Part shown: positions 8,249 to 16,422 of the stretch, one piece after another | Layout of the letters: every line of letters starts with the position of its first letter | Numbering within the stretch: position 1 is the first letter of the stretch | Source: DAHVFK01 sp035310985 | GTDB lineage: Bacteria; Pseudomonadota; Gammaproteobacteria; Burkholderiales; SG8-39 | DNA length: 47,906 bases | Assembly (NCBI GenBank): GCA_035310985.1 | Contig: DATGDH010000090.1 | Span: forward strand, 1-47,906 | Reading direction: 5' to 3' | Notes under the pieces: generated by a model | Seen by the model: the letters and a program-made list of their open reading frames with translations, nothing else | What the model was told of the DNA's origin: nothing | The model's database searches: none | Translations under genes and position numbers: made by a program

Positions 8249-9120
8249 TCGAACTTCTCGATGCGCTCGCCGAGCAGTCCGCGCGGCCTGAACAGCAGCA
8301 CCAGGAACATCAGGATGTAGATCGAGGCCTCGCCCGCCGCGGGCACGAAATTGATCGTCACGCCGCGCACCACCCCCACCAGCAACGCCGCGAGCACCAC
8401 GCCCCAGAAGCTTCCCAGGCCGCCGATCACCACCACGACGAAGGCGACGGTGATGATCTCCGCGCCCATCGCCGGGTAGACGAGCGCAATCGGGGCGAAC
8501 AGCGCGCCGCCGAGCGCCGCCGTGGCGACGCCGAGCACCACGATCGTGGTCATGTACGGCTGGAGCCGGATCCCCAGCGCCGCGACCATGTCGGGGCGCT
8601 GGATGCCGGCGCGCACGACGCGCCCGAAGGAGGTCTTGTTGAGCAGCAGCCAGATGCCGGCGAGCACTACGGCCACGATCGCGAGCAGCAGCAGCCGGTA
8701 GCGCGAGAAGATGAAGTCACCCAGGACGACGCTGCCCTTCAGCGCTTGCGGCATCGACGCCGGCAGCGGCGCGGCGCCCCAGATCATGCGGATCGCCTGC
8801 TCGGCGATCATCGCCAGGCCGAAGGTGACGAGCAGGCCGAGGATCGGATCGGCGGTATAGAAACGGCGCAGGAAGAAGCGCTCGAACAGGATGCCGAGCA
8901 GCCCGACCGCGACGGGCGAGAGCGCCACCGCGGGCCCGAACCCCAGGTATTTCGCGATCTCGAGCGAGGCGTAGGCGCCGAGCGCGTAGAACGCGCCGTG
9001 GGCGAGGTTCACCACCCCGCCCACGCTAAAGATCAGCGACAGGCCAAGCGCGATCAGCAGGTAGTAACCGCCGAGAACCAGGCCGTTGACTACCTGTTCC
9101 AGCAAATACAGGAACTGCAT
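8245..9120 (-). CDS. livH: Branched-chain amino-acid-type ABC transporter permease LivH
   Basis: This 291-residue integral membrane protein begins MQFLYLLEQVVNGLVLGGYY and contains the LivH hallmarks GLSLIFSVGGVVNLAHGAFY and VIGGLGSFWGVVLAALLVG. It forms the second membrane subunit with the LivM part of the downstream fusion. Its ATG shares a base with the TAA of the binding-protein gene (TAATG), and its stop overlaps the fusion's start, so all three liv genes are tightly coupled. Confidence 0.92.
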   Translation of the reverse strand: MQFLYLLEQVVNGLVLGGYYLLIALGLSLIFSVGGVVNLAHGAFYALGAYASLEIAKYLGFGPAVALSPVAVGLLGILFERFFLRRFYTADPILGLLVTFGLAMIAEQAIRMIWGAAPLPASMPQALKGSVVLGDFIFSRYRLLLLAIVAVVLAGIWLLLNKTSFGRVVRAGIQRPDMVAALGIRLQPYMTTIVVLGVATAALGGALFAPIALVYPAMGAEIITVAFVVVVIGGLGSFWGVVLAALLVGVVRGVTINFVPAAGEASIYILMFLVLLFRPRGLLGERIEKFE

Positions 9121-10382
9121 TACATCTTACATTCGCTCTGTGCCTTGGTCGGCGCGAGCAGCTCGAGCGGCTGGTCGGGCCGCGGAATGGGGTCGCTGAA
9201 CGCAAGGAAGTCCCACGCCTCCTTGTACGTGCCCGGCTTCTTGACCGTGAAGGTGTACGCCTCCTGCTGCATCTGGTGGTCCCACGAGCGGAAGTAGCCC
9301 TTGCGCGGCTTGAGCAGGTCGAACTGCGGCTGCTTCTCGAGGTGAGCGATCAGCTTGTCGTTGTCGGTCGACTTGATCTCGTTCATCGCCTGCGCCAGCA
9401 CCTTGAGCGAGACGTACTCGATCCAGGCGTGGTTCTCCGGCGGCTTGCCGTGGTTCTTCATGAACGCGGCGACAAAGGCCTTCGTTCCCGGCGTGTCGAT
9501 GTGGTGGTGCCAGACCGTCGGCCAGATGCCGCTCAGGTTGCCGGGCCCCGCCGCCCAGGCGTCAGCGGTGTTGAGGTTGAAGCCGGCGACCGCATACGGC
9601 AGGCCGAATTCGGCGTACTGCTTGACGAAGTTGGTGACCTGGTTGCCGCCGAGGTTGGTCGCGACGAGAGTCGGCTTCGCCTGCCGGATCTTAAGCAGGT
9701 AGGGGCTGAAGTCGGTGACGTCGGTGGCGCACAGTTCGTCGCCGACCGTGGTCGCGCCGTGCTCGGCCATGAAGCGCTTGGCCGCCTTGGCGAGGTCGTG
9801 GCCGAACAGATAGTCCGAGGTCAGGTAGAACACCTGCCTGCCCTTCACCAGCCCCTGGCGCTCGAGCCCCTGGCCTTCCGCGTTCACCATCACGGTGACG
9901 GGAATGTCCATGTGGAAGGTGTAGCGGTTGCAGTCCGCGCCGCGCAGCACGTCGGAGCGCGCGCCGGTGCTCAGGAAGAAGCGCTTGTTGCGCGCCGCCA
10001 CCTGCATGATGGTCTTCGCGGAGGCCGAATTGATCTCGCCGAGCAGCAGCGCGACGCGGTCCTGCTCGTACATGCGCTGCGCTTTGGTCGCCGCGGTCGT
10101 CGGATTGACCGAGTCCTCGGACACGAGCTCGATCTGCCGGCCCATGACGCCGCCCGCGGCATTGATTTCTTCTTCGGCCATGCGGATGCCGAGCACCGCG
10201 TACTGACCGAGCGCGCCGAGAAAGCCGGTCAGCGGCGTCAGATGCCCGATCTTGATCTTGTCCGACTGGCTGCGCACGATCGCGGGAAATCCGAGCGCGA
10301 GTGCGCCCGCCATCGTCGCGCCCGCTTTCAATACCTTCCTGCGGCCTGCGCTCCCCGCGACGTCCTTTGTCTCCTCACTCAT
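9120..10382 (-). CDS. ABC transporter periplasmic substrate-binding protein (LivJ/AmiC-like)
   Basis: The 420-residue protein has a twin-arginine-type leader (GRRKVLKAGATMAGALALG) ahead of a type I periplasmic binding fold starting KIKIGHLTPLTGFLGALGQY. Typical family stretches follow (INAAGGVMGRQIELVSEDS). Ligands in this family include branched amino acids, amides, urea and aromatic acids. The neighbouring ring-oxygenase operon makes an aromatic or cyclic acid plausible, but this is inference. GGAGGAGG precedes the ATG. The gene heads the livJ-H-MGF unit. Confidence 0.88.
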   Translation of the reverse strand: MSEETKDVAGSAGRRKVLKAGATMAGALALGFPAIVRSQSDKIKIGHLTPLTGFLGALGQYAVLGIRMAEEEINAAGGVMGRQIELVSEDSVNPTTAATKAQRMYEQDRVALLLGEINSASAKTIMQVAARNKRFFLSTGARSDVLRGADCNRYTFHMDIPVTVMVNAEGQGLERQGLVKGRQVFYLTSDYLFGHDLAKAAKRFMAEHGATTVGDELCATDVTDFSPYLLKIRQAKPTLVATNLGGNQVTNFVKQYAEFGLPYAVAGFNLNTADAWAAGPGNLSGIWPTVWHHHIDTPGTKAFVAAFMKNHGKPPENHAWIEYVSLKVLAQAMNEIKSTDNDKLIAHLEKQPQFDLLKPRKGYFRSWDHQMQQEAYTFTVKKPGTYKEAWDFLAFSDPIPRPDQPLELLAPTKAQSECKM

Positions 10383-10446
10383 GGCCCCTCCTCCTGTCTG
10401 GAATTCGATCTCTACTTCATTCGAAGTTTCACAATGCCAAAAACCA

Positions 10447-10461
10447 CTTCACAGTATCAAA
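10447..10461 (-). promoter_or_regulatory. Candidate liv promoter/operator, shared motif with the tcuA-like promoter
   Basis: Read leftwards, this is TTTGATACTGTGAAG, upstream of the binding-protein gene in the 105-base gap after the GST gene. It matches 13 of 15 bases of TTTGATACTATGAAA in front of the divergently placed tcuA-like operon. It contains an extended -10-like TGATACTGT. An IclR operator or a common -10 element would both explain the match. Confidence 0.4.
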
Positions 10462-10487
10462 CATTCTTGTTCGCGCGCAAGGCGCGC

Positions 10488-11099
10488 TCAGGCGCGCGGC
10501 ACGGTGCGCGCGAGCGACGGGCGCAGCGAGACGCGCGTGAACCATGCCGCGAGCAGCGGGCGCGATGCGCGCCAGCCCGAATCGGGAAAGCGGAAGTCGA
10601 TCCAGCCGAGCGCGCAGGCGAGCGTGACGTGGCCGATGTCGAGCTTGTCGGCCCAGCCGCCCGCCTCGCGCTCCGCGGCGTCGAGCCCGTGCTCCACCTT
10701 CGCGAGCTGACCCGCCAGCCACTCGGGCCAGCGCAGCGCCTCGGGACGCTGCGCGAGCTCGTAGCGGCGCAGGATGCCCGCATCGAGGATGCCGTCGCCG
10801 AGCGCCTGGCGCCTGAGCGCATGCCAGCGCGCCGCGCCCGAGGCCGGGAAGAGCCTGCCTCCGCCGGCGAGCGCATCGAGGTACTCGCAGATCACGCGCG
10901 AGTCGTACAGCACCGTCCCGTCGTCGATTTTGAGCGCCGGGATCTTTATGAGCGGGTTCTCGCGCGCGAGCTCGAGGTTCGGCTTGGCCGGCAGCACGGT
11001 GACCTCGGCCAGCTCGATGCGCGCCTCGAGGCCGAGCTCGATCGCGCAGGCGCGCACCTTGCGCGCGAACGGAGATGCGGGCGAATACCACAGCTTCAT
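10488..11099 (-). CDS. Glutathione S-transferase N-terminal domain protein
   Basis: The 203-residue GST has N-terminal MKLWYSPASPFARKVRACAI, the S-P-F-A-R-K-V pattern of YibF/YfcF-like enzymes, then PLIKIPALKIDDGTVLYDSR with cis-Pro and the Asp-Ser glutathione contact. Its ATG overlaps the SDR stop (ATGA, 11096-11099), so it is coupled to that gene. With iclR and the SDR it forms a leftward unit ahead of the liv genes. It is the second GST in 11 kb and is divergent in sequence from the first. Confidence 0.85.
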   Translation of the reverse strand: MKLWYSPASPFARKVRACAIELGLEARIELAEVTVLPAKPNLELARENPLIKIPALKIDDGTVLYDSRVICEYLDALAGGGRLFPASGAARWHALRRQALGDGILDAGILRRYELAQRPEALRWPEWLAGQLAKVEHGLDAAEREAGGWADKLDIGHVTLACALGWIDFRFPDSGWRASRPLLAAWFTRVSLRPSLARTVPRA

Positions 11100-11803
11100 A
11101 CGAGCGAGCCTCCTCCGTCGAGGTACACGATCGAGCCGGTGGCGAAGCCGATCGTCATGAAGGCGAGCACCTGGCGCGCGACGTCTTCGCCGGCGCCGAC
11201 GCGCTTCACCGGCAGCGCGGCAGCGGTCTGCTCGAGCATCTTGCGGCGCGCCTCCTCCGGCATGGCGGCGCGGATCGGCGTGTCGATGAGTCCGGGCGAC
11301 ACCGCGTTCACGCGCACCGGCGCGAGCTCGAGCGCGAGGCTCTTCGCGAGCGACTCGAGCGCGCCGTTGGACGCGCTCACGATCGCGACGCCCGGGCGCG
11401 GCCGGATGCTGAAGTAGCCCGAGACGATCGTCAGCGATCCGCCCGGCGCGATGTCGGCGTAGCGCGCGACGCGCCAGGCGCCCCAGAACTTGCTCTCCAT
11501 GGTCGCTTTCGCGTCCTCGATGGACAGCGACTTGATCGGTCCGGTGCGCAGCTGCGCCGCGGTCACCACCACGTGGTCCACCCGCCCGCAGGCCTTGAAC
11601 AGCGCCTCGACGCTCGCGTCGCTCGTCACGTCGGTCTCGATCGTGCGCGCACCGCCGCACTGCGCCGCCGCTGCGCGCAAGCGCTCGGCGGACCTGGAGG
11701 CGATCGTCACCGTCGCGCCCTCGGTTTTCGCCAGCAGCGCGGTCGCGAGCCCGATTCCGGACGAGCCGCCGACCACGACCACGCTCTTCCCCTTAAGCAA
11801 CAT
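11096..11803 (-). CDS. SDR-family protein lacking the catalytic Tyr and Lys
   Basis: The 235-residue short-chain dehydrogenase fold has a dinucleotide motif GGSSGIG (residues 12-18) and a closing YLDGGG. At the place of the catalytic YxxxK, the sequence reads VSASNGALE, so Tyr is Val142 and Lys is Asn146; the NNAG motif is also altered (VTAAQ). It is therefore either a non-classical SDR or a non-catalytic one. It lies 26 bases after iclR and overlaps the GST start. Confidence 0.82.
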   Translation of the reverse strand: MLLKGKSVVVVGGSSGIGLATALLAKTEGATVTIASRSAERLRAAAAQCGGARTIETDVTSDASVEALFKACGRVDHVVVTAAQLRTGPIKSLSIEDAKATMESKFWGAWRVARYADIAPGGSLTIVSGYFSIRPRPGVAIVSASNGALESLAKSLALELAPVRVNAVSPGLIDTPIRAAMPEEARRKMLEQTAAALPVKRVGAGEDVARQVLAFMTIGFATGSIVYLDGGGSLV

Positions 11804-11829
11804 ATGCTCTCCTCGTGTAAATTGAAGGA

Positions 11830-12636
11830 TTACTGCGGCGCGCGCGCGCCCAGCTCGGCCGAGAGGCGCGCGGCCGCTGCGCGCACGCGCGCCGACTTGT
11901 CCTGCAGCGCCTGCAGCGACAGCCGCCAGATCGGGCCCGAGATGCCGATCGCTCCGGTGACGCGGCCGGCGAAATCGCGCACCGGCACGGCGACGCAGCG
12001 CACCTCGGGGTCGAACTCGCCGTCGTCGTAGGCGATCTCCTTGCGCCGCACGTCCTCGAGCTCGCGCTCGAGCGGCGCGCGCTCGACGATCGTCTTGGCG
12101 GTGAAGCCGCGCAATTCGTGCGCCTGCAGGTAGCGCTCGAGCTCCGGCGCGGCGAGCGCTGCGAGCAGCACCTTGCCGAGCGCGGTCGCGTGCGCGGGGC
12201 GCACTGCGCCCGAGCGGTCCACCAGCTGGAACATGCCGCCGCCCGCAGTCTTCGCCACCACCACCACCTCGTCCCCAGAGCGGATCGCGAAGTGGCCCGA
12301 CTCGCCGGTCTCGAGGGTCAGTCGCTCGAGGATCGGCGTGGCGACGCGCACCAGCTCGACCTCGTCCAGCGCCGCCGCGGCGAGCGTGAACAGGCGCCGG
12401 CCGACGCGGTACCTCTTGGAGTCCTTGGGCTGGCTGACGTAGCCGAGCAGCAGCATGGTCCGCACCAGGTGGAAGGTGGTGCTGCTGTGCAGCCCGACGC
12501 GCTTGGCGAGCTCGGCGAGGCCGATCCCATCGCGATGGCGCGCGACTTCCTCGAGGATCGCAAACGCGCGCTCGATCGACTGGATGCCGGCGCGCTCCTT
12601 GGCCGGCTCGACGACTCTTGCCTCGGTGTCACTCAC
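11830..12636 (-). CDS. IclR-family transcriptional regulator
   Basis: The 268-residue protein starts at GTG (CAC at 12634-12636). The N-terminal winged helix is GIQSIERAFAILEEVARH followed by LAELAKRVGLHSSTTFHLV. The effector domain contains GHFAIRSGDEVVVVAK and ATALGKVLLAA, as is usual in IclR proteins sensing aromatic or small organic acids. It is divergent from the tcuA-like/Rieske operon and upstream of the SDR, GST and liv genes, so it probably controls both directions. The candidate operators are listed separately. Confidence 0.92.
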   Translation of the reverse strand: MSDTEARVVEPAKERAGIQSIERAFAILEEVARHRDGIGLAELAKRVGLHSSTTFHLVRTMLLLGYVSQPKDSKRYRVGRRLFTLAAAALDEVELVRVATPILERLTLETGESGHFAIRSGDEVVVVAKTAGGGMFQLVDRSGAVRPAHATALGKVLLAALAAPELERYLQAHELRGFTAKTIVERAPLERELEDVRRKEIAYDDGEFDPEVRCVAVPVRDFAGRVTGAIGISGPIWRLSLQALQDKSARVRAAAARLSAELGARAPQ

Positions 12637-12678
12637 GTTGGAATCCCCGATTCATCATAACCCAGGTTCGACAGTTTT

Positions 12679-12712
12679 CCGACATCGTAAACATCGATTT
12701 GATACTATGAAA
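12679..12712 (+). promoter_or_regulatory. Candidate promoter and IclR operator for the tcuA-like operon
   Basis: In the gap between iclR and the tcuA-like gene, TTTGATACTATGAAA (12698-12712) is a near-perfect palindrome, TTTNATANTATNAAA, with 12 of 15 positions symmetric. It overlaps an extended -10-like TGATACTAT. CCGACA at 12679-12684 lies 18 bases before the -10 TACTAT (12703-12708) and could be the -35. A repressor bound there would block the promoter. A close copy precedes the liv operon. Confidence 0.42.
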
Positions 12713-12734
12713 CGCTCAGAAGGGGATCTTGCGC

Positions 12735-14225
12735 ATGGCGGAATCGGGCTGGGATGTCATCGTCGTCGGCGGCGGCAACGCCGCGTTTTGCGCCGCGCTC
12801 GCGGCGCGCGAAAAAGGAGCGCGCGTGCTGGTGCTCGAGCGCGCTCCCGAGGACGAGTCGGGTGGCAACTCGCGCTTCACCGCCGGACTGATGCGCGTCG
12901 CCTACAGCGGCGTCGAGGACCTGAAGCGCGCCATGCCGGACTTGTCGCCGGAGGAGATCGCCCGCACCGACTTCGGCACGTATACCGAGGACCAGTTTCT
13001 CGACGACATGGCGCGCGTCACCGAATTCCGCTGCGACCCCGATCTGACCGAACTCCTGGTGAAGCGCAGCATGGATACCGTGGCGTGGATGCGCTCGAAG
13101 GGCGTGCGCTTCACCGCCGCCTGGGGCCGGCAGGCGTTCAACATCGGCGGCAAGTTCAAGTTCTGGGGCGGCCTCACGGTCGAAGCGGTCGGCGGCGGGC
13201 CCGGGCTCGTCGATTCGCTTACCAGCGCCGCGAAGAAGAACGGCATCGACATCTGGTACTCGGCGCGCGCGACGGGTCTCATCGCCGACGACGAGGGCGT
13301 GAAGGGGGTGCGCGTGAAGCGCGCGGGCAAGACGGTGGAAGCGCGCGCGCAGAGCGTGGTGCTCGCCGCCGGCGGCTTCCAGGCGAATCCCGAATGGCGC
13401 GCGCGCTACCTCGGTCCCGGCTGGGAGCTCGCCAAGGTGCGCGGCACGCGCTTCAACACCGGCGACGTGATCCGCATGGCGCTCGACATCGGCGCGGCGC
13501 CGGTGGGCAACTGGTCGGGTTGCCACGCGGTGGCCTGGGAACGGAACGCGCCCGAGTTCGGCGACCTCGCGGTGGGCGACCAGTTCCAGAAGCACTCCTA
13601 CCCTTGGGGCGTGTACATCAATGCCCAGGGCAAGCGCTTCGTGGACGAGGGCGCCGACTTCCGCAACTACACCTACGCCAAGTACGGCCGCGTGATCCTC
13701 GGGCAGCCCGGCCAGTTCGCCTGGCAGGTCTTCGACGCGAAGGTGAAGGGACAGCTGAGGGACGAATACAAGATCCGGCAGGTGACCAAGCACACCGCGA
13801 ATACGCTGGAGGAGCTGTGCGCCAAGCTCGAGGACACCGACGCAAGCGCGGCGCTCGCGGAATTGAAGGCCTACAACGCCGCGGTGCGCCAGGACATCCC
13901 GTTCAACCCGAACGTTAAGGACGGGCGCTGCACGCAAGGGCTCGCAATCCCGAAGTCGAACTGGGCAAACACGCTCGACACGCCGCCCTTCGAGGCCTAT
14001 GCGGTGACCTGCGGCATCACCTTCACTTTCGGCGGACTGAGGATCGACACGCAGGCGCGCGTCATCTCGACCGACGGCGAGCCGATCCCGAGCCTGTACG
14101 CCGCGGGCGAGCTGGTCGGCGGCATCTTCTACTTCAACTATCCCGGCGGCACCGGCCTTACCAATGGCGCAGTTTTTGGACGCATCGCGGGTAATAGTGC
14201 CGCGTCTGACAGAGGAAAATCCTGA
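12735..14225 (+). CDS. FAD-dependent tricarballylate dehydrogenase-like flavoprotein (TcuA family)
   Basis: The protein has 496 residues from ATG 12735, preceded by AAGGGG. FAD motif VIVVGGGNAAFCAALAARE is followed by SGGNSRFTAGLMRVAYSG, typical of TcuA-like proteins, and the C-terminal LYAAGELVGGIFYFNYPGG closes the FAD site. TcuA oxidises tricarballylate to cis-aconitate. Here the partner TcuB is missing and the gene heads an operon with a ThDP enzyme, cupin and Rieske oxygenase. Its substrate is therefore probably a different polycarboxylate or ring acid. It is the third member of the SdhA/KstD/TcuA superfamily within 14 kb. Confidence 0.75.
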   Translation: MAESGWDVIVVGGGNAAFCAALAAREKGARVLVLERAPEDESGGNSRFTAGLMRVAYSGVEDLKRAMPDLSPEEIARTDFGTYTEDQFLDDMARVTEFRCDPDLTELLVKRSMDTVAWMRSKGVRFTAAWGRQAFNIGGKFKFWGGLTVEAVGGGPGLVDSLTSAAKKNGIDIWYSARATGLIADDEGVKGVRVKRAGKTVEARAQSVVLAAGGFQANPEWRARYLGPGWELAKVRGTRFNTGDVIRMALDIGAAPVGNWSGCHAVAWERNAPEFGDLAVGDQFQKHSYPWGVYINAQGKRFVDEGADFRNYTYAKYGRVILGQPGQFAWQVFDAKVKGQLRDEYKIRQVTKHTANTLEELCAKLEDTDASAALAELKAYNAAVRQDIPFNPNVKDGRCTQGLAIPKSNWANTLDTPPFEAYAVTCGITFTFGGLRIDTQARVISTDGEPIPSLYAAGELVGGIFYFNYPGGTGLTNGAVFGRIAGNSAASDRGKS

Positions 14226-14227
14226 AT

Positions 14228-16021
14228 ATGTCCAAGAAAAAAGGTGCGGAGCTCATCGCAGAGTTCCTGGTCAAGGAAAAGATTCCCTATGTGTTCGGCA
14301 TCTGCGGCCACGGCAACGTCGGCCTGCTCGATGCGTTGTACGACGTCGCCGACAAGGTGAAGCTCGTCTCGCCGCGCCACGAGCAGGTCGCGGGCCACAT
14401 GGCCGACGGCTACTTCCGCGTGAAGCACAGGCCGGTGGCGACGCTAACCTCGACCGGGCCGGGATCGGCCAACCTCATCATGGCGCTCGCGGTGGCGCAG
14501 ACCGACTCCTCCGCCCTGCTCGCGCTCACCGCGAACGTGCCGACCTCGCAGTTCAACCGCGGCCCGTTCCAGGAGCTCAACCGACACTACCAGGCCGACT
14601 ACCCGAACGTGGTGCGCCCGGTGGTGAAGCGGAGCTTCCAGCCGACGCGCGTCGAGATGCTGCCGCTCGCGCTGCGCCAGGCGGCGACCACGATGACGAG
14701 CGGGCGCCCCGGGCCGGTGAACGTCGATATCCCCTTCAACCTGTTCCAGGAAGAATCCGACGCGCAGCTCGAGGCGCCGTGGGACGGGTACCTGTCGCGC
14801 CGCAGCGGCGCCTCGAACGAGGACGTGCGGCGCGCGCTCGACATGCTGCTCGCCGCGAAGCGCCCGGTGCTGTTCATCGGCCACGGCGTGACGCTCTCGG
14901 AAGCGTCCGCCGAGCTCACCGCGCTCGCGAAGAAGCTCGCGATCCCGGTGATCAGCTCGCCGAACGGCATGGGTTGCCTCGACATGGAGGATCCCCTGTC
15001 GCTCGGCTTCATCGGCAGAAACGGCGCCTATCCCGCGAACCAGGCCGGCCGCTACGCCGATCTCGTGCTCGCGATCGGCGCGCGCTTCGACGACCGCTCG
15101 GCCTCCTCGTGGCTGCCCGGCTACTCGTGGAACTTCCCGCACACCAGGCTCATCCACGTCGACGTCGACCACGCCGAGATCGGCCGCAACTATCCGCCCG
15201 ACCTCGGGATCCTGGCGGACGCGAAGGCATTCCTCGAGCAGCTGCTCGGCGCGCTCGCCGCGAGAAAGCTCGAATCCGGGCCGCGCCTCGCCGAGTGGCA
15301 CGCGCAGATCGCCGGCTGGAAAAAGGAGTGGGACGCGTTCACGGCGCCCAACTTCGACATCCACGCGAGCCCCATGCGCCCCGAGCGCGTCGTGGCCGAC
15401 TGCCGCGCGGTGCTGCCCGAGGACGCGATCATCTCGCTCGACTCCGGGGTGCACCACAACTGGTACATGCAGTTCTGGAACGCGCGCCGGCCGCAGGCGA
15501 TGCTGAACACCTGGGGCTACTCCGGCATGGGCTTCGGGCCGTGCTCGATCCTCGGCGCCAAGCTCGCCGCGCCCGAGAAGGTGTGCGTTTCGATCTGCGG
15601 TGACGGCGGCTTCACCATGGTGCCGCACGTGCTGTGCACCGCGGTCGAGTACAACATTCCGGCGGTATGGGTGGTGTGGAACAACTTCTCCTGGGCGGCG
15701 ATCCGCGACATCCAGTACGGGCTGTTCAACGGGCGTGAGATCGGCACCGGCTTCTACGAAGGCCCCGAGGGCAAGCCGTACAATCCGAACTTTGCCGCCT
15801 GGGCACGCGCTTCGGGCGTGGAGGGGATCACGGTGAAGAAGTCGCAGGACTTCGCCGGAGCGCTCGAGCACGCGGTGAAGCTCGGCAAGCCGTGCCTGGT
15901 GGACGTTCACGTGGACGCCAACATCCGGCCGCCGGCCACCGGGGCCTGGGCGCTGCCGCCGATCCCGCACAAGGAGCCCGTATTCGGGGCGGCGAAGGTC
16001 TTTGCCAAGGAACCGCGATGA
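14228..16021 (+). CDS. Thiamine-diphosphate-dependent enzyme (acetolactate synthase/decarboxylase superfamily)
   Basis: The 597-residue protein has all three ThDP-enzyme domains. The cofactor-activating glutamate is in SPRHEQVAGHMADGY (E52), the central domain spans about 190-330, and the C-terminal ThDP motif begins GDGGFTMVPH and ends in the WNN of VVWNNFSWAAI. It could be a 2-oxo-acid decarboxylase, a carboligase or a C-C lyase. I cannot assign it to acetolactate synthase, which normally travels with ilvH. It starts 2 bases after the flavoprotein stop, and its own stop overlaps the cupin start. Confidence 0.8.
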   Translation: MSKKKGAELIAEFLVKEKIPYVFGICGHGNVGLLDALYDVADKVKLVSPRHEQVAGHMADGYFRVKHRPVATLTSTGPGSANLIMALAVAQTDSSALLALTANVPTSQFNRGPFQELNRHYQADYPNVVRPVVKRSFQPTRVEMLPLALRQAATTMTSGRPGPVNVDIPFNLFQEESDAQLEAPWDGYLSRRSGASNEDVRRALDMLLAAKRPVLFIGHGVTLSEASAELTALAKKLAIPVISSPNGMGCLDMEDPLSLGFIGRNGAYPANQAGRYADLVLAIGARFDDRSASSWLPGYSWNFPHTRLIHVDVDHAEIGRNYPPDLGILADAKAFLEQLLGALAARKLESGPRLAEWHAQIAGWKKEWDAFTAPNFDIHASPMRPERVVADCRAVLPEDAIISLDSGVHHNWYMQFWNARRPQAMLNTWGYSGMGFGPCSILGAKLAAPEKVCVSICGDGGFTMVPHVLCTAVEYNIPAVWVVWNNFSWAAIRDIQYGLFNGREIGTGFYEGPEGKPYNPNFAAWARASGVEGITVKKSQDFAGALEHAVKLGKPCLVDVHVDANIRPPATGAWALPPIPHKEPVFGAAKVFAKEPR

Positions 16022-16392
16022 AACGCAAACCCAAGCGAGAGTCCGTAATCCGTCACATTGCCGAGGTCGACTGGGAGGACCTGCCCGGGCACTTCGGCGG
16101 CGCGTTCTCCAAGTTCCTCGTGCACCCCGAGACCACCGGCTCGCAGCACATCGACTACCGCATTTCCTGCTACCAGCCGCGCGCCTACGTCGAGCCGCAC
16201 GCGCACAAGGTGCAGGAGCAGGTCTACCACGTGCTAGAAGGCGAGGGCCTGATGGTGATCGGCGGTGAGCGCCGCGTGGTGCGCCGCCACGACGTGATCT
16301 TCATCGCGCCGAAGGTCGAGCACGCGATCTACAACACCGGCATCACCGACCTCGTGTTCATCGTCGCCACCACGCCGGTGCACGACGCGTAG
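16018..16392 (+). CDS. Cupin-domain protein
   Basis: A small 124-residue single-domain cupin. Metal ligands are seen in EPHAHKVQEQVYHVLEGEG (two His and a Glu of motif 1) and in PKVEHAIYNTG (His of motif 2). Its ATG overlaps the ThDP enzyme's stop (ATGA). Small catabolic cupins are dioxygenases, isomerases, lyases or decarboxylases acting on oxo-acids. The tight coupling suggests it acts on the substrate or product of the ThDP enzyme. Confidence 0.85.
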   Translation: MKRKPKRESVIRHIAEVDWEDLPGHFGGAFSKFLVHPETTGSQHIDYRISCYQPRAYVEPHAHKVQEQVYHVLEGEGLMVIGGERRVVRRHDVIFIAPKVEHAIYNTGITDLVFIVATTPVHDA

Positions 16393-16422
16393 CCGCGGCG
16401 CCCGAAGGGGAGACAGAGCCGC

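Noticed and set aside
12735..14225. Naming the first operon gene tcuA outright
   Set aside because: TcuB, TcuC and TcuR are absent and the operon has ring-oxygenase genes, so only family membership is supported.
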